Positions 18,495 to 28,790 of a DNA stretch of 64,000 bases are shown piece by piece. Source of the DNA: Ectopseudomonas composti (lineage in GTDB: Bacteria; Pseudomonadota; Gammaproteobacteria; Pseudomonadales; Pseudomonadaceae); the NCBI RefSeq assembly GCF_900115475.1, contig NZ_FOWP01000001.1, positions 186,001 to 250,000 of the forward strand, written 5' to 3'. The position numbers and the translations under genes are program-made. Every line of letters starts with the position of its first letter. Position 1 is the stretch's first letter. Under the pieces are notes generated by a model. That model was not told the origin of the DNA. It was given only the letters and a program-made list of their open reading frames with translations, and searched no databases.

Positions 18495-19136
18495 ATGAAG
18501 ATCGCTCTGATCGGCGCCACTGGTTATGTGGGCGCACCGCTGCTGCAAGAAGCATTGAACCGCGGCCATCAGGTCACCGCATTGGTACGCCACCCGCAAA
18601 AGCTGAGCGCGCATCCGCAGCTGAACGCCATTGAGGCGGACGTTCACGACAGCACAGCGCTGGCCGCGCAGTTGCGTGGACATGACGCGGTGATCAGCGC
18701 CTTCAACCCGGGCTGGGGCGTGGCAGAGATTCGTGAACAGTTCATCGCCGGCAGCCGCTCGATCATCGCGGCGAGCAAGCAGGCTGGCATCAAACGCCTG
18801 CTGGTTGTCGGCGGTGCCGGCAGCCTTTATGTCGCCCCTGGCGTGCAATTGATCGACACCCCGGACTTTCCGGGCGAGTACAAGGAAGGTGCCGAGGGCG
18901 CACGCCAGGCGCTGAATATGCTGCACGAGGAAGCACAGCTGGAGTGGACCTTTCTCTCGCCAGCCGCCCTGCTCGTTCCGGGCCCACGCACAGGCAAGTT
19001 CCGTCTGGGCCACGACGAGCTGCTGATGAATGGCGATAAGCCGGGCAGCATTTCGGTCGCCGACCTCGCCGTGGCGCTGATCGATGAAACCGAGCGGCCG
19101 CAGCATATCCGCCAGCGTTTCACCTTGGCGTACTGA
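18495..19136 (+). CDS. NAD(P)-binding (atypical SDR/NmrA-like) oxidoreductase
   Basis: A 213-residue Rossmann-fold protein opening with MKIALIGATGYVG, a GxxGxxG dinucleotide-binding loop, followed by HQVTALVRHPQKL and a GHDAVISAF segment. It matches the YwnB/NmrA-like group of atypical short-chain dehydrogenases, which often lack the catalytic Tyr-x-x-x-Lys. I chose the ATG at 18495 because AAGGAT precedes it. It is probably controlled by the divergent LysR gene. The substrate is unknown. Confidence 0.85.
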   Translation: MKIALIGATGYVGAPLLQEALNRGHQVTALVRHPQKLSAHPQLNAIEADVHDSTALAAQLRGHDAVISAFNPGWGVAEIREQFIAGSRSIIAASKQAGIKRLLVVGGAGSLYVAPGVQLIDTPDFPGEYKEGAEGARQALNMLHEEAQLEWTFLSPAALLVPGPRTGKFRLGHDELLMNGDKPGSISVADLAVALIDETERPQHIRQRFTLAY

Positions 19137-19191
19137 ACGTCGCGGCCGCTCAAGCGGTCACTCCGAACGCTAATCACTCAGAGGACTTTTC

Positions 19192-19482
19192 ATGAGCCCA
19201 TTCAGCAGCAGCGCCTTCGTCGCAACCGACACCCCGGCGCGCTACATCAGCCGCCTGTGCAAACACTTCGCACACAAGATTCCAGTCAGCTTCGACGAGC
19301 AGCAGGGTCGCATCGAGTTTGGCGCAGGTCTGGCGACCTTGAAAGCAGAAAACCTGGGCTTGCGCCTGCAGGTTGAAAGCGCCAGCAGCGAGGACCTGCA
19401 ACGTCTGGAGGGCGTTGTCGGCAGTCACTTCGAGCGCTTTGCCTGGCAGGAAGAACTGACCCTGGACTGGCAGCCCGACTGA
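19192..19482 (+). CDS. DUF2218 family protein
   Basis: A 96-residue protein with the DUF2218 pattern: ARYISRLCKHFAHK (residues 16-29), a short beta segment IEFGAGLATL, and HFERFAWQEELTLDW at the end. Members are small cytosolic proteins often found beside siderophore or oxidoreductase genes; no biochemical role is known to me. AGAGGA precedes the start. It lies 55 bp after the oxidoreductase gene in the same direction and may be co-transcribed with it. Confidence 0.8.
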   Translation: MSPFSSSAFVATDTPARYISRLCKHFAHKIPVSFDEQQGRIEFGAGLATLKAENLGLRLQVESASSEDLQRLEGVVGSHFERFAWQEELTLDWQPD

Positions 19483-19486
19483 TCCC

Positions 19487-20230
19487 TCAGAGCGCATCCA
19501 GCCGCGCGCGCAAGCGGCGCAGCACCGCCAGCGACTCGGAATTATCGCCATGCACGCACAAGCTGTCGGCCCGCAGCCGCAGCGGCTTGCCATCGATATC
19601 GGCAAACGGCTCGCCGCTGGCGATGGCCAGCGCCTGAGCAAGGATACGCTCGGGGTCCTGGTGCACCGCAGCGCTGAGCCGGCGCGGCGCCAGTTGCCCA
19701 TCGGACAGATAGGCACGGTCGGCGAAGGCCTCGAACATCAGCGGCACATCGGCCTCGTCAGCCAGATGCAGCTCCCGGTCATTGTCAGCCAGCGCCAGCA
19801 CCATCAGCGGCAGGCCCTTGCGGTAGCTGGCACAGGCATCCAGCACCGCCATCAGTAGCGCATCGTCACGCACCAGGTCGTTGTACAGCGCGCCATGCGG
19901 TTTGACGTAGGCCAGCTGGCAACCAGCCGCTCGGCAGAAGGCATCCAGTGCTCCCACCTGATAAAGCACCAGTGCGCGGACCTCCTCCGGCGAGCATTGC
20001 AGATGACGCCGACCAAAGCCTTGCAGATCCGGATAGGACGGATGCGCGCCAATACTCACGCCGTGCGCCACGGCCAGCTCGACACAACGCGCCATGATCA
20101 GCGGATCACCCGCATGGAAGCCACACGCCAGATTGGCCTGGTCGATCAGCGGCATGGCCAGTTCATCGTCGCCCATGCGCCAGGCGCCGAAGCCCTCGCC
20201 CATGTCGCAGTTGAGAAGAATACGGTTCAT
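19487..20230 (-). CDS. pxpA: 5-oxoprolinase subunit A (LamB/YcsF family)
   Basis: A 247-residue LamB/YcsF protein. The motifs LNCDMGEGFG, NLACGFHAGDP, IGAHPSYPDLQGFGRR and YVKPHGALYN are those of PxpA, which with PxpB and PxpC hydrolyses 5-oxoproline to glutamate using ATP. pxpB and pxpC usually sit next to it, but neither is in the flanking sequence, so they must be elsewhere or absent. It is convergent with the DUF2218 gene, with a 4-bp gap. Confidence 0.9.
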   Translation of the reverse strand: MNRILLNCDMGEGFGAWRMGDDELAMPLIDQANLACGFHAGDPLIMARCVELAVAHGVSIGAHPSYPDLQGFGRRHLQCSPEEVRALVLYQVGALDAFCRAAGCQLAYVKPHGALYNDLVRDDALLMAVLDACASYRKGLPLMVLALADNDRELHLADEADVPLMFEAFADRAYLSDGQLAPRRLSAAVHQDPERILAQALAIASGEPFADIDGKPLRLRADSLCVHGDNSESLAVLRRLRARLDAL

Positions 20231-20383
20231 GCTGGCAGCTTAGAGCGCCTGGAAAGCCGGCGTAAAGCCCTCCCAGCACTCGAGAATTAATCGTATTTAC
20301 AAAATTTACACCTGCTTGCAGCCCAGTCGCCACGGCCTCTCCAGCCCGGAGACATGGACTCCAGCATCATCTGCAATTGAACC

Positions 20384-20402
20384 TTATATGCAAATCACTA
20401 TC
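20384..20402 (+). promoter_or_regulatory. Possible Fur box upstream of the TonB receptor
   Basis: ATGCAAATCACTATC at 20388-20402 matches 12 of 15 positions of the right part of the Fur consensus (ATGATAATCATTATC), but the left four bases do not match. It lies 56 bp before the receptor start. Confidence 0.5.
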
Positions 20403-20458
20403 ATCCCGGCCGTCTGCAACCGTTACGACTGCACCCTCTTACCGCCAGGAGTAGATCG

Positions 20459-22666
20459 ATGTCCGCCCTTAATTCCCGTACCGCCTTGGCCAGCGCCATT
20501 GCTTTGGCCGCCAGCTTCGGCGCCCAGGCCAACGAGCCCATTGCCCTGGGCGACGTGGTCGTCAGCGCCTCCGGCTTCGAACAGAAGATCACCGAAGCCC
20601 CCGCCAGCATCAGCGTGATCAGCCGCGAAGAACTGCAGCAGAAGCGCTACAACAACCTGGCGCAGGCTCTGGGTGATGTGGAAGGTATCGACATTGGCCA
20701 GGGCACCGGCAAGACCGGTGGCCTGAACATCAGCATTCGTGGCATGCCCAGCCAGTACACCCTGATCCTGATCGATGGCCGCCGTCAGAACGCAGCCGGT
20801 AACGTCACCCCCAATGGTTTCAACGAAACGTCCACCAGCTTCATGCCGCCGATGTCCGCCATCGAGCGTATCGAAGTGATCCGTGGCCCGATGTCGACTC
20901 TGTATGGTTCGGATGCCATGGGCGGTGTGATCAATATCATCACCCGCAAAGTTGGCAAAGAGTGGGCAGGCTCTTTGACTCAGGATTACACCTATCAGGA
21001 GAATCGCGATTTCGGCGATACCCGTAGCACCAGTGTGTATGCCAGCGGTCCGCTGATCGATGACCTGCTCGGCCTGCAAATACGGGGCAGCCTGTTCAAT
21101 CGCGAAGAGTCCGAGCTGAGCTATGGGGATGGTGTAGAAGTCAGTAAACGCGGCCCATCTCCAGTCGATGGCGGTACCAACAATCTCGGGGCACGTCTGA
21201 CTCTCACACCGCACGAGAACCACGACTTCGCTCTGGACATTGAGCGCAACCGCCAGAAGTACAACAACGACGAGTGCCAACTCGGCAGCCTCGATGGCTT
21301 GAACCGCGACTGCACAGCCAACGCCACCACCGCCAACGGTTATGTCGACGAGCTACGCTTCGAGCGCGAGCAGATCGCCCTGACCCACACCGCACGCCTG
21401 GGCTTCGGCACTCTGGACTCCAGCTTGATGCACAACCGTACCGAAACCATCGGTCGCACCATTCCCGGCAACGTTATCGGCAACAGCTCCGGCATCCCAG
21501 GCACACTCATCGGCGACGACCGAGATCTGGAAACGACCAACTTGGTTTTCGATACCAAACTCGTAGCACCAATAGGCGAATCACACATCGCCACGCTCGG
21601 CGGCCAGTGGTGGAAAGCCGAAATGACAGACGGCATCGCTCTGGACGATTTCGAGCAAAAAACCTGGGCACTGTTTGCCGAGGATGAATGGCGTCTGCGT
21701 GACGATTTGGCTCTAACGCTGGGCACACGCTATGACGACCATGAGGCGTTCGGCGGCCACATCAGTCCACGTGCCTACCTGGTCTGGAATACAACCGACA
21801 ACTGGACCCTCAAAGGCGGTATCAGCCGCGGGTACAAGACTCCGGATCTGAATGATCTACATAGTGGCATCAACGGCGTCACCGGACAGGGCACCATCAT
21901 CACCATCGGTAACCCGGACCTTGAACCAGAGACCACCACCAGCACGGAGTTCGGTGTCTACTTCGATAGCCTGGAAGGCTTCAACGCCAACGCCACGCTG
22001 TTCCACAACAAATTCAAGGACAAGATTGCGACTGGTGACCCGGTTTCCAACCCGCTGTGCGCCGGCAACAACGGTGGCACCTGTGCCCAGCAGATCAACA
22101 TCGACGAGGCGGTCACTCAGGGCCTGGAACTGGCTGCCAGCTGGAACTTCGCACCAGCCTGGACGCTGAGTGCCAACTACACCTACACCGACAGCGAGCA
22201 GAAGAGCGGCGACAACAAGGGTGAACCGCTGACCAATACGCCGGAGCACCTGGCCAATGCCAAGCTTGCCTGGCAGACCACTGATCGTTTCAATCTTTGG
22301 CTGAAGAGCGAATACCGTGGCGAGCGTGCTCGCTTTACCTCGAAGTACGAGAACCTGGCCAACACCAATGGCAGCTACTCCACCAATCAGTCGATCTACG
22401 ACACCCTCGGCAAGAACACCAAGGCCTACACCCTGTTCCACCTGGGCGGCTCGTTCAAAGCCTCGGAAAACGTGACGCTCAATGCAGCAATCTACAACTT
22501 GCTCGACAAAGACTTCGTCAAAGGCAAGGCCTACACCACCTACGCCAACAGTGGTGCAGCCAACGGTACGGCTTACGGTACGGACTATATCCAGAGCACC
22601 CAGTCCACCACTGGTGTGATGGAAGAAGGTCGTCGCCTGTGGCTGTCGGCGGTAATCGAGTTCTGA
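20459..22666 (+). CDS. TonB-dependent outer-membrane receptor, catecholate-siderophore (CirA/FepA-like) type
   Basis: A 735-residue outer-membrane receptor. A signal peptide ends near ASFGAQA-NE (residue 24), followed by a TonB-box-like GDVVVSAS. The plug domain contains GLNISIRGMPSQYTLILIDG and RIEVIRGPMSTLYGSDAMGGVINIITRK. The beta-barrel begins near residue 190 and ends in a terminal phenylalanine (SAVIEF). The closest type is the CirA/FepA/BfrA group that takes up ferric catecholates and colicins; the exact ligand is uncertain. AGGAG precedes the start, and a possible Fur box lies upstream, suggesting iron repression. A strong terminator follows. Confidence 0.9.
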   Translation: MSALNSRTALASAIALAASFGAQANEPIALGDVVVSASGFEQKITEAPASISVISREELQQKRYNNLAQALGDVEGIDIGQGTGKTGGLNISIRGMPSQYTLILIDGRRQNAAGNVTPNGFNETSTSFMPPMSAIERIEVIRGPMSTLYGSDAMGGVINIITRKVGKEWAGSLTQDYTYQENRDFGDTRSTSVYASGPLIDDLLGLQIRGSLFNREESELSYGDGVEVSKRGPSPVDGGTNNLGARLTLTPHENHDFALDIERNRQKYNNDECQLGSLDGLNRDCTANATTANGYVDELRFEREQIALTHTARLGFGTLDSSLMHNRTETIGRTIPGNVIGNSSGIPGTLIGDDRDLETTNLVFDTKLVAPIGESHIATLGGQWWKAEMTDGIALDDFEQKTWALFAEDEWRLRDDLALTLGTRYDDHEAFGGHISPRAYLVWNTTDNWTLKGGISRGYKTPDLNDLHSGINGVTGQGTIITIGNPDLEPETTTSTEFGVYFDSLEGFNANATLFHNKFKDKIATGDPVSNPLCAGNNGGTCAQQINIDEAVTQGLELAASWNFAPAWTLSANYTYTDSEQKSGDNKGEPLTNTPEHLANAKLAWQTTDRFNLWLKSEYRGERARFTSKYENLANTNGSYSTNQSIYDTLGKNTKAYTLFHLGGSFKASENVTLNAAIYNLLDKDFVKGKAYTTYANSGAANGTAYGTDYIQSTQSTTGVMEEGRRLWLSAVIEF

Positions 22667-22682
22667 TCCCGCGCAGATACGC

Positions 22683-22717
22683 AAAAGCCGCCACCCTGTA
22701 AGGGCTGGCGGCTTTTT
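22683..22717 (+). terminator. Rho-independent terminator after the TonB receptor
   Basis: The stem AAAAGCCGCCA ... TGGCGGCTTTTT with a GC-rich core and flanking A and T runs would work in both directions, ending both the receptor gene and the convergent speC. Confidence 0.88.
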
Positions 22718-22821
22718 CTTTCTGCCGGGTCACTTCAAATCCGCAAGGTGCGCCATGCGCACCTGGGATAGCGGCGTTGATCGTTCAGGCGCGCCCGACG
22801 AACAGTCGGCTACGACCCTGC

Positions 22822-23985
22822 TTACAGGTAGTAAGACTTCAACGGCGGGAAGCCATTGAATTCCACGGCGCTGTAGCTGGTGGTATAGGCCCCGGTGGAC
22901 AGCCAGTACAGGCGGTCACCGCTGGCCAGGTTCAGCGGCAGGCCGTACTTGTAGTTCTCGTACATGATGTCGGCGCTGTCGCAGGTCGGGCCGGCGATCA
23001 CCACCTCTTCCATCTCGCCCTTCTTCTCGGTCCAGATCGGGAACTTGATGGCTTCGTCCATGGTTTCGATCAGGCCGCTGAATTTGCCCACATCGGCATA
23101 CACCCAACGCTCGACGGCGGTACGCGACTTGCGCGCCACCAGCACCACTTCCGAAACCAGCACGCCGGCGTTGGCGATCAGCGAGCGACCCGGCTCGAGG
23201 ATGATTTCCGGCAGCTCGTCACCGAAGTCTTCCTTGAGGAAGCGGGTGATTTCCTCGGCGTAGGTTTCCAGATCATTGGTGCGCTGGATGTAGTTGGCCG
23301 GGAAGCCGCCACCCATGTTGATCATCTGCAGGGTGATGCCATCTTCTTCTTTCAGACGCTCGAAGATCACCTTGACCTTGGCGATGGCGGCGTCCCAGAC
23401 GTCGATGTCGCGCTGCTGCGAGCCGACATGGAAGGAAATGCCATAAGGCACCAGACCCAACTGCTTGGCCAGAATCAGCAGATCCAGGGCCATGTCCGGC
23501 TGGCAGCCGAACTTGCGGCTCAGCGGCCAGTCGGCACTGGTGGAACCTTCGGTGAGGATACGCACGTAGATCTTCGAACCCGGCGCGGCCTTGGCGATGT
23601 TGCGCAGGTCGGCTTCGGAGTCGGTGGCGAACAGGCGCACACCCTTGTCGAAGAAGTAACGGATATCGCGGGATTTCTTGATGGTGTTGCCGTAGCTGAT
23701 GCGCTCCGGGCCAACGCCGGTGGCCATCACCTTGTCCAGCTCGTAGATCGAGGCGATATCGAAGCTCGAGCCTTTATCACGCAGCAGTTCGATGATCTCG
23801 GTGGCCGGGTTGGCCTTGACCGCGTAGTAGATCTTGGCGAACGGGAAGCAGTTGCCCAGTTGATCGTAGGCGTCGGCGATGATTTGCCGGTCGATCACCA
23901 CGAACGGGGTTTCGTGCTGATCGGCGAACGCCTTCATGCGCTGGAAAGTGGCGGGTGCGTAGTAGTCTTCGACCTTGATCGACAT
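22822..23985 (-). CDS. speC: Ornithine decarboxylase (PLP fold III)
   Basis: Makes putrescine from ornithine. The 387 residues match Pseudomonas SpeC (PA4519) closely and have its length. The PLP lysine is Lys57 in YYAVKANP. Other fold-III decarboxylase motifs are HVGSQ, MGGGFP, EPGRSL and the CDSAD segment with the catalytic cysteine. I chose the start at 23985 because TTGGAG lies upstream and the protein then begins MSIKVEDYY like its homologues. A lysine/ornithine dual specificity is possible in this family. It has a long untranslated upstream region with a small hairpin. Confidence 0.93.
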   Translation of the reverse strand: MSIKVEDYYAPATFQRMKAFADQHETPFVVIDRQIIADAYDQLGNCFPFAKIYYAVKANPATEIIELLRDKGSSFDIASIYELDKVMATGVGPERISYGNTIKKSRDIRYFFDKGVRLFATDSEADLRNIAKAAPGSKIYVRILTEGSTSADWPLSRKFGCQPDMALDLLILAKQLGLVPYGISFHVGSQQRDIDVWDAAIAKVKVIFERLKEEDGITLQMINMGGGFPANYIQRTNDLETYAEEITRFLKEDFGDELPEIILEPGRSLIANAGVLVSEVVLVARKSRTAVERWVYADVGKFSGLIETMDEAIKFPIWTEKKGEMEEVVIAGPTCDSADIMYENYKYGLPLNLASGDRLYWLSTGAYTTSYSAVEFNGFPPLKSYYL

Positions 23986-24403
23986 GCTGGGGACTCCAAT
24001 GGCAAAACCGGGAACACATTGATTCGGGCAGCAGAACCGCTTACAGGTTCCGCTACGTGTCGGGGCTGGCCGCGCCATGCGCTGGCCTGAACGTCTGACA
24101 GTTTCCCCACTTTGGTTCGCCTACTTCCCAAGGCATGTCGCCGAGCATCACCGGTACCGACCATAAGCCGGCCGGCAACCTCTCGTCGTCAGTACTTGAG
24201 CCGGATGGATCGTTTCCAGCATGGACGTTCGGGCGCGGACTTTAAGACCATGCGCCCCTCAGATCAACCGGAAATTCTGCCTAATTTCATGTCGTTCCAG
24301 ATATCACACAAAACGTCCTGAAATGCTGAACAGGCGGGGCTTTCAGCCAGTTTGGCGCAGCAGTGTTTCAGGCCCATTGCAGCGCCGATAACGCCCCTGC
24401 TAT
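23986..24403. other. 418-bp gene-free region upstream of speC
   Basis: No coding sequence supported. A hairpin at 24031-24053 (GCAGAACC, 7-nt loop, GGTTCCGC) lies about 46 nt upstream of the speC start and would be in its leader. The rest must hold the speC promoter; no further motif was recognised. Confidence 0.5.
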
Positions 24404-26932
24404 TCAGTACACGTCGCGGCGGTAGCGACCGTCCTCGACCAGCGCCTGCACCGCCTCGTCGCCAAGCAGTTCACGCAGCACCGCATCGACGCCGCCGGCC
24501 ATGCCTTGCAGGCTGCCGCACACATAAATGGCAGCCCCTTCGGCCAGCCAGGCCTGCAGACGCTCGCTCTGCTCGCGCAATAGGTCCTGCACGTAGCGTT
24601 TCTCGGCCTGATCGCGGGAGAAGGCCAGATCCAGGTGCTGCAGCTCGCCCCTGCTCAGCGCCGCCTCCAACTCCTCGCCACAGAAGAAATCCTGTGCGCG
24701 GTTGCGCTCGCCGAACAGCAGCCAGTTGCGCCCCTGCCCCGCCAGCGCGCGTGCCCGCAACAGCGAGCGCAGCCCGGCCAGACCGGTGCCGTTGCCAATC
24801 AGGATCAGCGGGCGGTCATCGTCCGGCAGGTGGAAGCCGCTGTTGCGCCGTACCCGCGCCAGCAACTGGCCGCCCTCGGGCAGGTGCTCGGTTAGCCAGC
24901 CGGAACCCAGGCCTAGGCAGCCATCGGCCTGCACCGCCTGACGCACGATCAACTGCAGCACGCCGTCGGCCGCCACCGAGGCGATGGAGTATTCACGCGA
25001 GCCCAGCGGCGCCAGAGCATCGACCAGCGCCTGGGCGTGCAGCCCGACCAGGTGAGCGAAACTGTCCGGCAATTGCCGCTCGGCCAGTGCCTCGCCGAGG
25101 TTGAGCGACTGGCCATCCAACGTCACCGTTTCGCTACCGGCGAACCCGGAATGCTGCAGCCAGGTCTGCACACGTGCAGATGCGTGACACGGGCGAATCT
25201 CCAGGATGTCGCCGGCTTGCCAGGTGCTTTGTGCCGGTGGCGTCAGGCCGATGAAAAACACCGGTGCGCCCTGGCTGCCTGGGTTGAGCAGCCGGCGCTC
25301 GGCCAGCGTCCAGTTCTGCCACGGCGCCTGTTCGAAACGCACCGGCGCGGCACCGGTCAGCTCGCTCAGTTGCTGCTGCCAGCGCTGCAGCGCAGCCTGG
25401 TCGGCGCCGTCGACCTCAACACTGTCGAACAGCCGATGCGCCCCTTGCAACCCCAGCCAATCGTTAATGCGCCGGGCGAAGCCGCAGAAGTGCTCATACT
25501 GCCGGTCCCCCAGTGCCAGCACGGCGTAACTGAGCTGGCCCAGCGGGGCCGAGCCGCCAAGCACCTTGCGCTCGAAGCCCTGCGCGGCATCCGGCGCCTC
25601 ACCATCACCAAAGGTGCTGACCACGAACAGCGCTTTTTGCGCCTGACTCAGGCTGTCGGCGTCGAGGCGCGAGAGTGGCTCGACCCGCACTGGGATACCG
25701 GCAGCCTGCAACTGCCCGGCGCTCTGCCAGGCCAGTTGCTCGGCAAAGCCGCTCTGGCTGGCGAAACCGACCAGCCAGCCCTCGCCCGACTCGTTGCCCT
25801 TCAGCGTGCCGCGTGCCGCCAGCGCCGCGCGCTTCTTGCGCCGGCGATCCAGGTACAGCAGCAAGCCGGTAACGAAGAACAACGGCATGGCGCCGGTGGC
25901 CAACATCATCAGGATGCGCCCCGGCATGCCGAAATACTCGCCGACGTGCAGCGCATAAATGCTGGCCAGCAGCTGCGCCTTGAAGCTCTTCTCAGCGTAG
26001 CGTTCATGGCGGCTGACTTCGCCACTTTTCGGATCGATCTGGAACTGGTTCAAGGCGCGCACATGCTCAGCGCCATCGAGTACATAGAAGACCGTCGCCG
26101 GCTGCCCCGCCACCGGCGGCAGGCGCAGGTTCCAGGCAACCAGCCCGGAGCCCGCAGTCTGCTGGATGCTCTGCCATACAGCGTCGTAGTCAACTTCCGG
26201 CGCAGGACCGCGGGGCACCTGACGTCCGCCACGGCCACGCTCACCGCGCTGCTCGGGGGGAGTATCAGAGAGCATGCGTGTCAGCCCCTCGCGGTACCAG
26301 TCATAAGACCAATACAGCCCCGTTAAACCGGCACAGAGGTAGAACAACAGCGCCCAAGTGCCAGCGACAGCATGCAGGTCCCAATTGAAGCTGCGGCCCT
26401 TCTTCTTCCAGTCCAGGGTCAGCCAGATACGCCAGTTTAGGGCCTTGCGCGGCCACCGTAGATACAGGCCGGAGAAGCAGAAGAACAGCAGCGCCACGGT
26501 ACTCGCAGCGGTGATCTGCTTGCCTACTTCGCCCATCGATAGAAAGCGGTGCAGCATCAGCATCAGGTGGAAGAAATCCTGACCAATGGGCTCGGCCAGC
26601 ACCTCCCCGGTGTAGGGGTCGAAAGGGATGCGCGGCCCGCGGCGCTCGCCCGGCGGTGGCATAAGAAAAGCAGTGCCAGGCCCGTCATGGCGACCATCAA
26701 CCCACAGCCCGGTGACGTGATCAGCGGTGGCCGCCTCGATCCGCGAGGCCATCTCGCCCGGTGTCAGGTGCCCCTGCGCACTGGGCTGAATCTGCCAGCG
26801 CTCGGCATTCAGCGCCCGGGTTATCTCGCCCTCGAAGCTATAGAGCGCGCCGGTGATACCCATGATGGCCAACACCAGCCCGGCGCTGATGCCGAAGAAC
26901 CAGTGCAGCTGGAAGATGATTTTCTTGAACAC
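24404..26932 (-). CDS. PepSY-TM / flavodoxin / NADPH-reductase fusion (PA4513-like), probable ferric-siderophore or sulfite-reductase-like flavoprotein
   Basis: An 842-residue inner-membrane flavoprotein. Residues 1-385 are a PepSY-associated domain with four membrane helices ([21 protein letters not shown] first, [12 protein letters not shown] last). Residues about 400-540 are a flavodoxin-like FMN domain ([38 protein letters not shown]). Residues about 550-842 are an FAD/NADPH reductase domain of the cytochrome P450 reductase class ([38 protein letters not shown], ending RYRRDVY). The start at 26932 is a GTG preceded by AAGGGTGG; another GTG lies 27 nt upstream. A possible Fur box is in front. 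It probably transfers electrons from NADPH across the membrane for iron release, but this is inference. Confidence 0.85.
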   Translation of the reverse strand: MFKKIIFQLHWFFGISAGLVLAIMGITGALYSFEGEITRALNAERWQIQPSAQGHLTPGEMASRIEAATADHVTGLWVDGRHDGPGTAFLMPPPGERRGPRIPFDPYTGEVLAEPIGQDFFHLMLMLHRFLSMGEVGKQITAASTVALLFFCFSGLYLRWPRKALNWRIWLTLDWKKKGRSFNWDLHAVAGTWALLFYLCAGLTGLYWSYDWYREGLTRMLSDTPPEQRGERGRGGRQVPRGPAPEVDYDAVWQSIQQTAGSGLVAWNLRLPPVAGQPATVFYVLDGAEHVRALNQFQIDPKSGEVSRHERYAEKSFKAQLLASIYALHVGEYFGMPGRILMMLATGAMPLFFVTGLLLYLDRRRKKRAALAARGTLKGNESGEGWLVGFASQSGFAEQLAWQSAGQLQAAGIPVRVEPLSRLDADSLSQAQKALFVVSTFGDGEAPDAAQGFERKVLGGSAPLGQLSYAVLALGDRQYEHFCGFARRINDWLGLQGAHRLFDSVEVDGADQAALQRWQQQLSELTGAAPVRFEQAPWQNWTLAERRLLNPGSQGAPVFFIGLTPPAQSTWQAGDILEIRPCHASARVQTWLQHSGFAGSETVTLDGQSLNLGEALAERQLPDSFAHLVGLHAQALVDALAPLGSREYSIASVAADGVLQLIVRQAVQADGCLGLGSGWLTEHLPEGGQLLARVRRNSGFHLPDDDRPLILIGNGTGLAGLRSLLRARALAGQGRNWLLFGERNRAQDFFCGEELEAALSRGELQHLDLAFSRDQAEKRYVQDLLREQSERLQAWLAEGAAIYVCGSLQGMAGGVDAVLRELLGDEAVQALVEDGRYRRDVY

Positions 26933-26982
26933 GACGGAGCCACCCTTACCCTGACCCACTGCGACGGGCGGCTACTCTATAT

Positions 26983-27001
26983 GGGAATAATTTTCATAAC
27001 C
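26983..27001 (-). promoter_or_regulatory. Possible Fur box upstream of the PepSY-flavoprotein gene
   Basis: On the minus strand GGTTATGAAAATTATTCCC matches 13 of 19 positions of the Fur consensus GATAATGATAATCATTATC. It lies about 50 bp before the gene start in an AT-rich patch, a normal place for Fur repression. Confidence 0.6.
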
Positions 27002-27168
27002 ATTCATTTACGCGATATTTACGCATCTACTGCACGGCCCGTCAGCATCACCTACCGGCCCACCTGAAAACCGATGGCCGCTCTCCGCCAGAGCGCACAG
27101 TTATCGGTATAATCCCGCGTTTTACGGGTGCCAAGGCACCCTCAACGATTCCATCCAGGCACATATTC

Positions 27169-28752
<1,584 letters not shown>

Positions 28753-28760
28753 TCCATCGA

Positions 28761-28785
28761 ACAAGGCCCGCTCTGCGGGCCTTGT
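28761..28785. terminator. Hairpin between prfC and gcd, likely bidirectional terminator
   Basis: ACAAGGCCCGC and GCGGGCCTTGT form an 11-bp perfect stem around TCT, between two converging stop codons. There is no long T run, so strength is uncertain. Confidence 0.65.
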
Positions 28786-28790
28786 GCTAT

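Noticed and set aside
22777..24090. 437-codon open frame on the plus strand
   Set aside because: Antisense shadow of speC, with shadow-type composition and no motif.
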